Below are positions 1 through 7,818 of a stretch of 25,418 nt of DNA, in pieces. The first letter of the stretch is position 1. Each line of letters opens with the position of its first letter. The stretch is from a virus, in the IMG/VR virus record IMGVR_UViG_3300047333_000017, positions 1-25,418 of that record; one strand, given 5' to 3'. A model generated the notes under the pieces. The model saw only the letters and a program-made list of their open reading frames with translations. It was not told the DNA's origin and made no database searches. The position numbers and the translations under genes are program-made.

Positions 1-87
1 ATCGTGGACCGGCACTTCCCCGGCTTGGCGGTTTGAGCCGCGTCAGCTTCGCCCCGTATGTCGGGCTACGCTGTTGCTTCTATTGTA

Positions 88-243
88 CTACAGGACGTGC
101 GCCACAATCGCCACGGCGACGGTGTAGGCGACGGATGCGAGCAGGGCCTTCTTCGGGTTCGCAACCACCCAGGCGGCTTGCTTTTCAACGAACGACGTGG
201 CCTTCGCGACGTCGGTCTTCACTGCGGTTACTGGATCTGCCAT
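88..243 (-). CDS. Small single-pass membrane protein, unknown function
   Basis: 51 codons encode a protein whose first half is polar (MADPVTAVKTDVAKATSF) and whose last 20 or so residues form one hydrophobic segment (ALLASVAYTVAVAIVAHVL) running to the C-terminus. The ATG at 241-243 is chosen over a longer frame because AGGGG lies 8 bases upstream. A lone C-terminal membrane anchor in a phage late region can belong to a holin-like or accessory membrane protein, but nothing here decides that. It is the last supported gene at the left edge; the 87 bases beyond it show no complete gene. Confidence 0.6.
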   Translation of the reverse strand: MADPVTAVKTDVAKATSFVEKQAAWVVANPKKALLASVAYTVAVAIVAHVL

Positions 244-301
244 GAGTTTTACCCCTGATTTGGTGCATACGTAGAACTGAGGATTCGTACAGTAGTATAG
301 C

Positions 302-469
302 CTAAGCACGCTTCGTCACCCTTGCGCCCTTGTGCCATCCGCTCTCCTCGCGGAGGTTGCTGGGGTACCCTGCCTTGTGCGCGGATGCGTCGTCCAGGTC
401 GCGGCGTTTGGCTTCGCGGGACTTGTCGCCCCACTTGCTGGCGGTGCGATTCGGCTTGTCTTCGGTCAC
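302..469 (-). CDS. Small basic hypothetical protein, GTG start
   Basis: A 55-residue, strongly charged protein starting MTEDKPNRTASKWGDKSRE and ending GARVTKRA. The GTG start overlaps the stop of the upstream gene as GTGA, and AAAGGA lies 9-10 bases upstream, so translation is probably coupled. Lys/Arg richness suggests binding to nucleic acid or virion components, but this is inference. The overlapping frame at 249-434 is less convincing: it is Arg/Pro/Gly-rich and has neither a coupled start nor an SD. Confidence 0.6.
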   Translation of the reverse strand: MTEDKPNRTASKWGDKSREAKRRDLDDASAHKAGYPSNLREESGWHKGARVTKRA

Positions 470-765
470 GACACGATGTCCTTTACGTCAACGCCCAGGT
501 ACAGGGCCATGGCCTTGATCCATTCGATCTTCTCGGAAGACTCGCAGTCCTTGAGGCCGACGAGCGTGTCGAAGCTCTTCGCGGCCCGCAGCAGCTTCAG
601 GAACTCCTCGAACTGCTCCTTCGTTGGACCGTTGTACTGCGCTGGTGTCAGCTGGACCTGGAACTGGTTGGCGTAGGGTTGGGCACGGTCTGTATTGAAT
701 TGGTTCGGCGGCGGGTTAGGCCAAATTTGGCGACCAATGTCACCGACGTACGATACGACGCACAT
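466..765 (-). CDS. Hypothetical protein
   Basis: 99 residues. The N-terminal part is rich in Pro, Asn and Gln (WPNPPPNQFN, then ANQFQVQLTPAQYN), and an amphipathic helical C-terminal half starts at about residue 48 (TKEQFEEFLKLLRAAKSFD). CGGAG stands about 11 bases before the ATG. It overlaps the next leftward gene by GTGA. I do not recognise the family. Its place among virion-assembly genes suggests a minor structural or assembly role, with no direct support. Confidence 0.65.
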   Translation of the reverse strand: MCVVSYVGDIGRQIWPNPPPNQFNTDRAQPYANQFQVQLTPAQYNGPTKEQFEEFLKLLRAAKSFDTLVGLKDCESSEKIEWIKAMALYLGVDVKDIVS

Positions 766-846
766 TTACACGATACTCCGAGAAAATGGTGGGTGATTCA
801 ACAGGCAGTCCCGGCCTGGGCACGGTCTGCTGAGACCCAGAAACTG

Positions 847-1320
847 TTACCCTATCCAGGCCAGCTGCGCGAGCGGGTCGCCTGTGATCTTGCCCTTGAG
901 GTTCAAGTCCTCGATCAGGGCGAACTGGCTGAAGATCTTCTCGCTCTTCAAGTCACCGTTGATGTCCTTCCAGGTACGCTCGCCCATCAGCACCCGCCAA
1001 CGGTCGCCGCCATAGAGCGGGATGCGGACGTAGTCACCCGGCTTGACCCACTCACCCTCAGGCCAGACCTGCAGCGTCTCACGGTTCCTGAAGGCACCCG
1101 GACCGAGCGCGATGACCTTCGCGACGCGCGTGTTGTCGGCCTCGGTCTCCACCGTGTCACCCGTCAGATGCAAGCCGGACTCGGTTCGGGTGGCGGCAGA
1201 TTTGATCTGCACCAGCACCTGGCTGCCGAATGGGATCGTCTGCGGATCGACATCCGGGAACGCCTCTTCAAGAGTCTGAGAGAGAATGCGCTTGACCTTG
1301 AGAGCTGAAATGGCTGCCAT
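847..1320 (-). CDS. GroES-like co-chaperonin (Cpn10 fold)
   Basis: 157 residues with a Cpn10-like core at about 29-140: a first strand FGSQVLVQIK, a loop and strand TRTESGLHLTGD in the place of the GroES mobile loop and IVL contact, VAKVIALGPGAFRN matching the GroES strand before its roof, and VKPGDYVRIPLYGG matching the conserved VGD-V-Y-G region. GroES is about 97 residues, so this protein has roughly 28 extra N-terminal residues and a longer insertion around the roof. Phage co-chaperonins such as T4 gp31 cap host GroEL to fold the major capsid protein, and its place near portal and terminase fits that. AAAGGAAAG lies just before the ATG. The fold is read from motifs, not from a search. Confidence 0.8.
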   Translation of the reverse strand: MAAISALKVKRILSQTLEEAFPDVDPQTIPFGSQVLVQIKSAATRTESGLHLTGDTVETEADNTRVAKVIALGPGAFRNRETLQVWPEGEWVKPGDYVRIPLYGGDRWRVLMGERTWKDINGDLKSEKIFSQFALIEDLNLKGKITGDPLAQLAWIG

Positions 1321-1343
1321 ATCTTTCCTTTGATGTGCTGAAA

Positions 1344-1493
1344 TTATGCCGTGGCTTGAGGCGTTTCTGATTTTGCTGCGCGGGTACCAATGCTGTACCT
1401 GCCAGCCTCTCGGCGTGCCTTGACTACGAGCGCGTGCAGCGCCTTCAGCTCTTCGCGAGTAAGCCTACCAAGTAGCAGATCGTGTTTGTTCAT
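1344..1493 (-). CDS. Small helical hypothetical protein
   Basis: 49 residues from MNKHDLLLGRLTREELKALH, mostly one basic amphipathic helix with a polar tail. The same frame can start 11 codons earlier (ATG 1524-1526), where AAGGG lies 11 bases upstream, but those extra codons are made of overlapping palindromic DNA. Neither start has an ideal ribosome-binding site. No family recognised. Confidence 0.5.
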   Translation of the reverse strand: MNKHDLLLGRLTREELKALHALVVKARREAGRYSIGTRAAKSETPQATA

Positions 1494-1560
1494 ATGCTGT
1501 ATGCGTATGCCATACGCGGCATACATTCAGAGTATTACCCTTAGGGCATAAACTGCCTAA
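1491..1560. promoter_or_regulatory. Palindrome-rich leader upstream of a small gene and the co-chaperonin gene
   Basis: Two overlapping inverted repeats sit here: GCGTATG-C-CATACGC and GTATGCC-ATACGC-GGCATAC (7-bp arms). About 15 bases further upstream is CCCTAAGGG, a 9-base palindrome. No clear sigma70 promoter with both elements is visible. The arrangement could be an operator or an RNA hairpin controlling the genes to the left. Confidence 0.35.
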
Positions 1561-1565
1561 TCAAC

Positions 1566-1781
1566 CTATAACGTGTCGTCGTCTTCCAGTTCCTTGCGGC
1601 TGAACTCGGTCTCGATGACCTTCTGCGCGAACTGCATCCCTTGCACGTACCCGAATCGCCTACCGGCCTCGTACGCAACGGACTGGTCGTTACCTACGAT
1701 GCTGTGGGATGCGCCCTCGATAGTTGCTTGCTGGATCTTCCGCGCAAGCACCTGAGACACCTTCTGGCTGTCTACGTTCAT
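1566..1781 (-). CDS. Hypothetical protein
   Basis: 71 residues beginning MNVDSQKVSQVLARKIQQ and ending in the acidic tail KELEDDDTL. The ATG at 1779-1781 is preferred to one two codons earlier because AAGGG lies 6 bases before it and directly abuts the earlier ATG. Predicted mostly helical, without membrane segments or cysteines. No family recognised. Confidence 0.65.
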   Translation of the reverse strand: MNVDSQKVSQVLARKIQQATIEGASHSIVGNDQSVAYEAGRRFGYVQGMQFAQKVIETEFSRKELEDDDTL

Positions 1782-1824
1782 AGCCATCCCTTGATAACGC
1801 CCAACAGTTTCTCGAACCAGGCTA

Positions 1825-2139
1825 TCAGGCGACCGTAAAACCCGTCGGTGCGTTCGGCGTCTCCGTGATCGTGAACGTGGACTCTGCTGACCATGCGGAG
1901 TCGTTCGGGCCGATCACTTGCACAGCGGCTGCGTAGCTGCCAGCGGCGAGCGTGACGCTCGACACCGGGTAAGTCGTAGCCGTCGGGCTGGAGACCGTAA
2001 CCGTCTGCGTGTACGTCCCTGCAACACCCGTCGATGGGCGGATGCCGATGACGAAGCCGGTGATCTCGCCCGCCGCAATCGGCGTCCCGTCGGTGTTGGT
2101 GGTCGGGATGACCCAGCTGAATTGTTTCGGGTTGCTCAT
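1825..2139 (-). CDS. Beta-rich Fn3/Ig-like small protein, possible virion decoration
   Basis: 104 residues rich in Thr, Ser, Val and Gly with alternating beta-strand patterns (ITGFVIGIRPSTG, YTQTVTVSSPTATTYPVSS, YAAAVQVIGPNDSAWSAES). The C-terminus PNAPTGFTVA resembles the linker before fibronectin type III domains. Single Fn3/Ig-like modules are common in phage capsid decoration and tail proteins, and the position near the portal gene is compatible. The ATG at 2137-2139 is chosen because AGGTGG lies 8 bases upstream; an in-frame GTG four codons earlier overlaps that site. Confidence 0.7.
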   Translation of the reverse strand: MSNPKQFSWVIPTTNTDGTPIAAGEITGFVIGIRPSTGVAGTYTQTVTVSSPTATTYPVSSVTLAAGSYAAAVQVIGPNDSAWSAESTFTITETPNAPTGFTVA

Positions 2140-2144
2140 TGCTT

Positions 2145-2315
2145 TTACCACCTGTAGGGGGTAGTAGGCTTGCCTTCGCCTGACTTGTCGTGAGTCATCG
2201 CGTCCGAGTCATCCGGCGCGACGCCCGTCCGACGGTACTCCTGGCGCGGGCCAATGAGCTTGCTGTCGGTGGTGTTGACCTTCTCCGTGGAGGTGTTGTT
2301 TTCTTTCTGTGACAT
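2145..2315 (-). CDS. Small hydrophilic hypothetical protein
   Basis: 56 residues, polar and probably disordered, starting MSQKENNTSTEKVNTTDSKL and ending GEGKPTTPYRW. It fills the space between the portal gene and the beta-rich protein and ends 5 bases before that gene's start. The ribosome-binding site is weak (GGGAAA about 12 bases upstream). A frame of 218 codons over the same bases is Ser/Arg-rich and is an out-of-frame artefact. Function unknown. Confidence 0.55.
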   Translation of the reverse strand: MSQKENNTSTEKVNTTDSKLIGPRQEYRRTGVAPDDSDAMTHDKSGEGKPTTPYRW

Positions 2316-2374
2316 GTTGGACACGTTTTTCCCGTAAGGCGTTGTGAGTTGAAAATTCCCGTAGGACTGAGGCT

Positions 2375-2380
2375 ATTGTA
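2375..2380 (-). promoter_or_regulatory. Possible extended -10 promoter after the portal gene
   Basis: Leftward GGTGTTACAATAG holds TG-T-TACAAT, an extended -10 element with one mismatch to TATAAT, 10 bases after the portal stop. No good -35 is present. The leader that follows repeats TACGGGAA twice. It would serve the small virion-region genes to the left. Confidence 0.35.
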
Positions 2381-2389
2381 ACACCCGCG

Positions 2390-5068
2390 TCAACCCTTCG
2401 GCAGGCCACCCGCTCCGACACCCTTGCCGTCGGTGACGTTGATCCCTGGGTGGGCCTGGGGAGCCTGCGCGGCCTCCTGCAGCTTCGCTCCGACGATCTG
2501 GAGCGCGGTGTCGTTGTCCATGTTGGTGACCTGGACCTTGGTCTGGTTGGTTCCCTGAGACACTGCGCGTGCGGTCTCGTTGTTGGCGAGAGCGATGGCA
2601 CCCTTCGTCTGCTGATCGACCTCGTCGGTCTTGGCGTCCGTCTGCAGCTGGGCAGCGAACTGGGCGTTCTCTTGCTGGTTGTCGCCCTGGTGCAGGGCCG
2701 CCTCCTGGGCCAGCTCCTGCTGCTGCAGCTGCAGCTTCTGGTTCGCGATCTGGGTGTCGGCCTGGACCTTTTGCGAGGCGACGACGCTGGGATCCATCGG
2801 CTGCGGCGGGCTGAACTTCTGCAGCGTCTGCTGCGCCTGCTGGATGATCGCCGGGAGCTTCCCAAAGATCTGGGGCGTGTGCTGGTGGATGTTGTTGCTT
2901 GCAGCCGCCAGCAGCCCGTCGAGTGCGGAGGTGACGGTGCTGTCCTTGATCGTCATCAGCTCCGCGAAGCCTTCCGCGCCCTTGCCGTAAGCCGTCTCAG
3001 CCATCTTTGCCAGCTCGTTGGCGTACCAGAACAGCATGTGCTCCTTGATGTTGTTCAGCAGCCCGCCTATGGCCTGGGGCGCCATGATCGGGTTCTGGCC
3101 AAACATCGGATCCTGGATGAAGTTCAGGTGCGTCTGGATGTGCGCCAGGTGGTCCTGGTCAGGGAACGCAACGACCGGGCGCCCGAGGGCGCAGGCGACG
3201 TTCTCGTTCACGGCATTCATGGGCTTCGGCTCTGGCTTGTCCTGCAGGTACTGCTCCCCGTTGGGGATCTTCATCACCTTCAGGTAGCGTTCCTCGACCT
3301 TCCTGACGTCATAGATGTCTGGTCTGGCTGTGGCTCGCTGTATGAGTGCGTTGGCTTGTTCGACGCGCTGCAGCTCACAGAAGATCTCGGGGTCTGAGAC
3401 AGGAACCACGTCATCAGGAGCGTCAAAGTCCGCCTTGAAGCACATCTGCTCGCCGGTTGCTGCGAGTACATCCTCGTCCTCCAGGTAGGTCGCGTCCAGA
3501 CGGTGCAGAACCATCAGGAACTTTCCCATCGAATCATGCAGGCGGCTGTGGATAGCGGAGAAGACCACCATCTGCTGCTCGATCCGGGCCATGATCGTCC
3601 CCACCGGGACGTTGGTGTTGTCGTTGGCTTCGTCCAGGGTGGTCTTGACGACGTCCTTCCCGGCCTGTACCAGGAACTCCAGCAGGCTCATCAGCACCTG
3701 GCTGGTGGGGTTCAGCGGGACGGGCATGAACACCTTGCGGATGTCGTCCGCCATGATGCCGCCCTCTACCTCGTTGGTCTGCTCTCCCTGGACATTGACA
3801 GACTGCCCACCCATTGGACCTGATTTGAGGCGCATTCCACCAGGGAAGTTGTTGATGAGAGCGCTATCGAGCAATGACCGTAGTGATCCGGTGGTAGCGA
3901 TGGCAAGGCCACCGAGTACTTGCGGAACTCCAATGGCCATAGCCCCGCGCCATGGCAGGAATGGCCACTCAATGATATGGACCAGACTCTCTTCGTGCTC
4001 GTCGTCCTCGTCCCAGTTGCGGTACACCGACAGGACTTTCTGGGTCTCTGCGTCGATGGATACCAGGTACGGTGCTGGACCCAGGTCGGTGTCCTGGGGA
4101 TCCGTAATGCCGCGCTTCTCGTCTGGCAGGGTCAGCTGTACGTCGAACTCAACGATCAGCCTGACGCCGTCCATGTTCTGCGCGTTCTGTTGCTTGCCCT
4201 CGATCTTGGCACTCGTTTGCTCGCTCTTGGTCTGGTCCGGGGCTGTGACGATCTTGGTGGTAGTCAGGTCGCGGTAGACACCGTTCCGTACCCGGTAGTC
4301 GTACAGGTACTGGTCAACCTTCTGCCGGTGTGCCTTACGCGGGCTGCCGTAGAAGCTGGTGGCGCTCTCAGGGAGGACGATCTCGTCCACCCATACCGGC
4401 TCATGTACCGGCTTACGCTTGTTGGTGTCCCAGTACAGCTTCGAGTACTGCACGCCACCCATCGGCACCTGGGTCAGGATCTTCTCCAGCTCGTTCCGCG
4501 TGTTCGGCATCTGCTTGCGGAGCTGCCAGTTCAGGAACTTGACCTTCCGGTCGGCCTTGGCCTCCTTCCGGTCGTCAGGCGTGCCGATGATCTCGCTCTT
4601 GGCGGGTCCACCGGCTGGCCACAGCTCCTTGATCGCTCTCGCGCTGAAGTCAATCGCCACCTCGGCGATGAGCGGGTAGGTCGCGCTGGATGCACCGTCG
4701 AACTCAGCCCCCTTGGACGCCTTGCCGGTAAATCCGGTCTGCTCCAGGGCCATGTCCTGCTGCTTGTCCCTTAGGGTGCGGTCCTCAACGTCCTGGTCGT
4801 ACAGGTCCATCAGCTCCACAGCCATAGAGTTGAGGACGTCTTCCGGGATATCTTCCGCCAGGTTGACGTAGAACTCCTGTGCCTTCTGGACCTCCTTCTC
4901 GTCGTGGAACCGTATGACAGCGCCTCCGTCATCCAGCTCCTCGGTCTGGTGGTCATCCGGGAGCTTGCCCTCTTCCTCTTCAATGGCGTCCGTGGCTACG
5001 TCAGTACGCGGATCCTCCTCTGGATCATCGACGTCAAGGCTTTGGAGAATTTGCGATTCAGTCGGCAC
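2390..5068 (-). CDS. Portal protein
   Basis: 892 residues. After an acidic N-terminus (1-60, runs of D/E), residues 127-154 read SSATYPLIAEVAIDFSARAI..LWPAGGP, a signature of large podovirus-type portal proteins. Later segments (NWQLRKQMPNTRNELEKIL, GPAPYLVSIDAETQKV, FLPWRGAMAIGVPQVLGGLA) fit that family. The last 150 residues or so are Gln/Ala-rich coiled coil, like the barrel or tail of some portals. The dodecameric portal forms the DNA channel at one capsid vertex and docks terminase; the large terminase gene lies one gene upstream. The GTG start directly follows the upstream stop (TAAGTG), so coupling is likely. The length exceeds typical 500-750-residue portals. Confidence 0.88.
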   Translation of the reverse strand: MPTESQILQSLDVDDPEEDPRTDVATDAIEEEEGKLPDDHQTEELDDGGAVIRFHDEKEVQKAQEFYVNLAEDIPEDVLNSMAVELMDLYDQDVEDRTLRDKQQDMALEQTGFTGKASKGAEFDGASSATYPLIAEVAIDFSARAIKELWPAGGPAKSEIIGTPDDRKEAKADRKVKFLNWQLRKQMPNTRNELEKILTQVPMGGVQYSKLYWDTNKRKPVHEPVWVDEIVLPESATSFYGSPRKAHRQKVDQYLYDYRVRNGVYRDLTTTKIVTAPDQTKSEQTSAKIEGKQQNAQNMDGVRLIVEFDVQLTLPDEKRGITDPQDTDLGPAPYLVSIDAETQKVLSVYRNWDEDDEHEESLVHIIEWPFLPWRGAMAIGVPQVLGGLAIATTGSLRSLLDSALINNFPGGMRLKSGPMGGQSVNVQGEQTNEVEGGIMADDIRKVFMPVPLNPTSQVLMSLLEFLVQAGKDVVKTTLDEANDNTNVPVGTIMARIEQQMVVFSAIHSRLHDSMGKFLMVLHRLDATYLEDEDVLAATGEQMCFKADFDAPDDVVPVSDPEIFCELQRVEQANALIQRATARPDIYDVRKVEERYLKVMKIPNGEQYLQDKPEPKPMNAVNENVACALGRPVVAFPDQDHLAHIQTHLNFIQDPMFGQNPIMAPQAIGGLLNNIKEHMLFWYANELAKMAETAYGKGAEGFAELMTIKDSTVTSALDGLLAAASNNIHQHTPQIFGKLPAIIQQAQQTLQKFSPPQPMDPSVVASQKVQADTQIANQKLQLQQQELAQEAALHQGDNQQENAQFAAQLQTDAKTDEVDQQTKGAIALANNETARAVSQGTNQTKVQVTNMDNDTALQIVGAKLQEAAQAPQAHPGINVTDGKGVGAGGLPKG

Positions 5069-5392
5069 TTAGAATCTCGCGGTTTTGTTCTGGTTAGGCA
5101 CATCCGGGTCGTCGGCTGCGCATGGTGTGTGGATCACCCCGGCGTGGTCCTTCTCGGCCAGGGCCTCGATGGCTGGGGCCAATTCAGATGCCGACTTCTC
5201 GGTAGGGTCGAAGGCCACTTGGCTGCCGTCCTTGAGGATGAATACCGTCCCCTCGTACGTGCTGCACCCAAAGACCGACAGGGAGCTGATCACCTGCGGC
5301 GACGCCGCCTGTGCCTTGCGCTCCTCCCAGCGTCCCAGCAGCGTCCCGCCATAGATGCCGATCAGTATGCAAAGGACTGCTAGGTACTTCAT
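5069..5392 (-). CDS. Membrane-anchored or secreted small protein between terminase and portal
   Basis: 107 residues. Residues 1-21 (MKYLAVLCILIGIYGGTLLG) form a signal peptide or signal anchor, followed by RWEERK and a soluble domain with two cysteines (FGCSTYEG and HTPCAADD). It overlaps the terminase stop by ATGA with GGAG 7 bases upstream. The topology (inner-membrane anchor, periplasmic domain) could suit a lysis or superinfection role, but the sequence does not show one. Unrecognised family. Confidence 0.7.
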   Translation of the reverse strand: MKYLAVLCILIGIYGGTLLGRWEERKAQAASPQVISSLSVFGCSTYEGTVFILKDGSQVAFDPTEKSASELAPAIEALAEKDHAGVIHTPCAADDPDVPNQNKTARF

Positions 5393-6969
5393 TGGGAGTC
5401 TCCGGCGTACGGGTTGTGGATGGTTCGGGCCTGGATGCGCTTCTGCTTCTGCCGTGCCACCATGTCCGGGGCCGGGGCCTTGAAGTGACCGGACTTGGCT
5501 TCTTTGATGTGGTGCAGCCAGTTCCAGTCAATGAACCGCCATGCCTGGGTGGCGGTGTCAAGCAAGTCGTCGTGGACCACTGAGCCTTCACCGGAGTAAC
5601 TGCATACCTGCTCTACCAGCGGCTCAGCCCAGGACATGAACCTGCCGGGGCGGTGCGTCGATTCCGGTACCCAGATTATACCATCCTTGGCTATGGGGCT
5701 GACCAGGTGCGTCCGGTCACGCTTGCTGGCGTTCCCCGGGTTGTATCCGTAGGTCGGTATGTCGAACTTCGCGAGGTACTGCCGCAGGCTCTTGCCGCTG
5801 GCCTTCTCCTCGATCAGGATCACGTCCACGGCCTTGCCGGGGGCGTCTGGCTTGCGCTTCTTGTCCACCCACTGCGGTACTGGTGGCGTGGGGATAGTGG
5901 GCCGCTGGTGTGGCTGCGCCCCGTACTTGAAGCCCTGCTCCTTGGCTACGCGCTCCACCAGCTCAGGAAGCCCCAGGTACTCTGCCCAGCAGTCTATGAG
6001 AAACACCCCCGGCTTCTTGGTCTTCGGGTGCCTGAAGCAGCCCCAGACGCTGCAGGCCGAGGGGTCGGTCTCTTGCTTCTTCTTGTCCCAGGCCTCGTCA
6101 CCGTAAGCAGTGTCCAGGGACATGACGATGAACTCGAACTCCGGGAACTGCGTCCCGGCTGGCCACTTCTTGAGCCAGCTGCGGCTGATGATCCCGCCCT
6201 CCTCGCTGTCGATCAGCTCCCCGTAGATCTCCTGCCTGCCGATCTTCGTGCCGTCGTACTTGAGGATGCGGTTCGCGAACTTTTGGCTGAGGTTGGCGAG
6301 GTTGACGTGGGTTGTCGCGCTGGTGACGACCGTGCCCTTGTCTGCGATGATTTTCTTGACGTGGGGGCGGTTTCGCGGCGTAGTCGTAGCAAGGATGAGG
6401 GAAGAACCAAGGCGGACACTGAAGGACATGTTGTCCCAGGCATACTCAGGGTCACAGCGTCCGTTCTCTCCCCACGCCGCCAGTTCGTCTGCCCAGCCCC
6501 GATGCCAGTTTGGACCACGAAAGCGTTCCGGGTTCTCCGCAGCAATGCCACCGATGATCGCCCCGTTGTAGAGCGTGATCTCAGGGTCCGGGGTCTTGTT
6601 GAACTTCCTGATGAGGGGCGACGGTATGACATTCAGCAGCCCCGACTCGCCTAGGAAGCAGGTCTTGCGTAGATCTCCCTTCGTCGGCGCCGCCACCAGG
6701 GAGCGGTTACCTGGCTCGTCAAGGGCTGCGTTGATGAATGTCCACTCCGCGCCAAGGCGAGTCTTGCCGCTTCCTCGCCCAGCCATAGCCAGCCAGACTT
6801 CCCAGTCCCCGTCTGGAACGACCTGGAACTCGTGGCGGGAGTCCACCCATCCAGCCGCAGCCGCGAGCACCATAACGGAGTGGTCATCCAGATGAGACAG
6901 CGCCCGCCGAGTTTGATCACGGCGAAACCCTTGGCGCAGGCCCAGCTCAAGGAAGGCGTCAGCTTCCAC
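5389..6969 (-). CDS. Terminase large subunit (ATPase and nuclease)
   Basis: 526 residues with the full packaging motor. Walker A AGRGSGKT is at 63-70, Walker B-like HRGWADELA at about 156-163 (D161/E162), and coupling motif LATTTPR at 193-199. The RNase H-type nuclease has SLDTAYG (D286), LIEEKASG (about 386-392) and HDDLLDTATQA (about 466-476). It cuts concatemeric DNA and pumps it through the portal. The start is a GTG with no clear SD; TGA and TAA lie in frame a short way upstream, so no earlier start is possible. It overlaps the next gene by ATGA. Confidence 0.95.
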   Translation of the reverse strand: MEADAFLELGLRQGFRRDQTRRALSHLDDHSVMVLAAAAGWVDSRHEFQVVPDGDWEVWLAMAGRGSGKTRLGAEWTFINAALDEPGNRSLVAAPTKGDLRKTCFLGESGLLNVIPSPLIRKFNKTPDPEITLYNGAIIGGIAAENPERFRGPNWHRGWADELAAWGENGRCDPEYAWDNMSFSVRLGSSLILATTTPRNRPHVKKIIADKGTVVTSATTHVNLANLSQKFANRILKYDGTKIGRQEIYGELIDSEEGGIISRSWLKKWPAGTQFPEFEFIVMSLDTAYGDEAWDKKKQETDPSACSVWGCFRHPKTKKPGVFLIDCWAEYLGLPELVERVAKEQGFKYGAQPHQRPTIPTPPVPQWVDKKRKPDAPGKAVDVILIEEKASGKSLRQYLAKFDIPTYGYNPGNASKRDRTHLVSPIAKDGIIWVPESTHRPGRFMSWAEPLVEQVCSYSGEGSVVHDDLLDTATQAWRFIDWNWLHHIKEAKSGHFKAPAPDMVARQKQKRIQARTIHNPYAGDSQ

Positions 6970-6999
6970 TGCATTTTTGTGTCGCGTAGCTCATTCGGG

Positions 7000-7227
7000 T
7001 TACTGGGCAGCCTTGACCTTGGCGATCACATCCTTCGCGCGCTCGTAGACCTCGGTCACACCGGCCCTGGTGTCGTAGTAGGCGGGCACGATGTCTGCCA
7101 GGATGTCTGTGGCCTCGATGGCGATAGCCTTCCAGTCAGTGCCGACGTCCTTGGGCGTGGTCTTGACGCCCACCTGGGCCTCCAGGCGTACGATGTCGTT
7201 CTTCAGGCTTTCAAGTATGGTGGTCAT
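7000..7227 (-). CDS. Hypothetical protein upstream of terminase
   Basis: 75 residues, helical, soluble, with a short N-terminal amphipathic stretch (MTTILESLKNDIVRLEAQVG) and a Lys/Ala C-terminus. AAGGAA lies 5 bases before the ATG, which overlaps the preceding stop (ATGA). No family recognised. Confidence 0.7.
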   Translation of the reverse strand: MTTILESLKNDIVRLEAQVGVKTTPKDVGTDWKAIAIEATDILADIVPAYYDTRAGVTEVYERAKDVIAKVKAAQ

Positions 7228-7484
7228 TTGCGTTCCTTGAAGTACACGCCTTTGCCTGGCTCGATGTCGTCAATCTCAAACGTGCTGCGCCCGCGAACAC
7301 CCTCGTAATCCAGGGCGCATTGAATACTTTCGATCAGCATACGTCGCGAAGCAGTGGGAGACCCGCCGACGTGCATTAACAGGTCAGCAAGGGCCTGGGC
7401 CTCGTCCGCAGTGAGCCGCAATTCAATGAACACCTCCGTCTTGACCGGCTTCGGCGGGATGTGAGTCGTCTTTGCAGTAGCCAT
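7224..7484 (-). CDS. Hypothetical protein
   Basis: 86 residues. After a short Lys/Pro-rich lead (MATAKTTHIPPKPVKTEVFI) comes a strand-helix pattern (IELRLTADEAQALADLLMHV). The second of two adjacent ATGs is chosen because GAGGAG stands 5 bases before it; the first would be too close. The longest frame extends 30 codons upstream through Arg/Leu-rich sequence that belongs to the preceding gene. Function unknown. Confidence 0.7.
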   Translation of the reverse strand: MATAKTTHIPPKPVKTEVFIELRLTADEAQALADLLMHVGGSPTASRRMLIESIQCALDYEGVRGRSTFEIDDIEPGKGVYFKERK

Positions 7485-7486
7485 CA

Positions 7487-7651
7487 TTACTCCTCGTAGT
7501 AGTCCCCAGGCACCTCGCCGCAGTCGCAGCAAGGCTCCCCGTCTCGGTGGTAGCAGTCGCAGTGCCCTTGCCATGCGCAGGGCGGCAGGTCGTCACCAGG
7601 CTCAGGCTGGTCCTCGATGTCGCCCGTGGGCGGCAAGTAGAACGGTTTCAC
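7487..7651 (-). CDS. Small cysteine-rich, probable zinc-binding protein
   Basis: 54 residues. A Pro/Asp-rich N-terminus (MKPFYLPPTGDIEDQPEPGD) is followed by CAWQGHCDCYHRDGEPCCDCG, with six Cys and two His within about 20 residues, and the acidic tail DYYEE. This density suggests one or two zinc sites. The GTG start overlaps the previous stop as GTGA with GGAG 5 bases upstream; an earlier GTG in frame would lie inside the preceding gene. Function unknown. Confidence 0.65.
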   Translation of the reverse strand: MKPFYLPPTGDIEDQPEPGDDLPPCAWQGHCDCYHRDGEPCCDCGEVPGDYYEE

Positions 7652-7818
7652 TTGCACTCCGCGTAGAACTTGTCGCCCGTGGGCGTCGTTGCGTACCCAC
7701 CAGCGCACTGCGTGTGCGTCTCCGGTACAGATCCGACCGTGGCGCAGCCGAATAGTTCCAGGATCGCCAGACCCCAGCTAACCGCGATTGTTCCCCACAG
7801 GGACTTGCGGACAGTCAT
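7648..7818 (-). CDS. Small lipoprotein-like membrane protein (possible outer spanin)
   Basis: 56 residues with a basic N-terminus (MTVRK), a hydrophobic stretch (LWGTIAVSWGLAILELF) and a possible lipobox LFGC near residue 24, leaving a mature tail of about 33 residues with two more cysteines. Phage outer spanins are short lipoproteins encoded next to a membrane-anchored inner spanin, and the upstream gene overlaps this one by 4 bases and has an N-terminal membrane segment. Against this, Phe at -2 is atypical and the tail is not Pro-rich. Localisation is more certain than role. Confidence 0.6.
   Translation of the reverse strand: MTVRKSLWGTIAVSWGLAILELFGCATVGSVPETHTQCAGGYATTPTGDKFYAECK

Noticed and set aside
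1-87. Possible leftward gene running off the left edge
   Set aside because: An open leftward frame exists to the edge but only an internal GTG with doubtful SD is available; not enough sequence to support it.
249-434. Leftward 61-codon frame
   Set aside because: Shifted reading of the 302-469 gene; Arg/Gly/Pro-rich and no ribosome site.
322-1308. Long rightward frame (328 codons) opposite the co-chaperonin and small genes
   Set aside because: No SD or partner genes, Arg/Leu/Val-rich antisense composition, while the opposite strand carries a recognisable GroES-like protein with SD.
2450-3397. Rightward 315-codon frame
   Set aside because: Antisense of the portal gene with Leu/Val/Gly-rich artefact composition.
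5668-5685. Leftward TGGTATAAT inside the terminase gene
   Set aside because: Codes for the natural residues GIIW and has no gene start at a suitable distance.
5653-6654. Rightward 333-codon frame
   Set aside because: Antisense shadow of the large terminase, whose motifs are complete.
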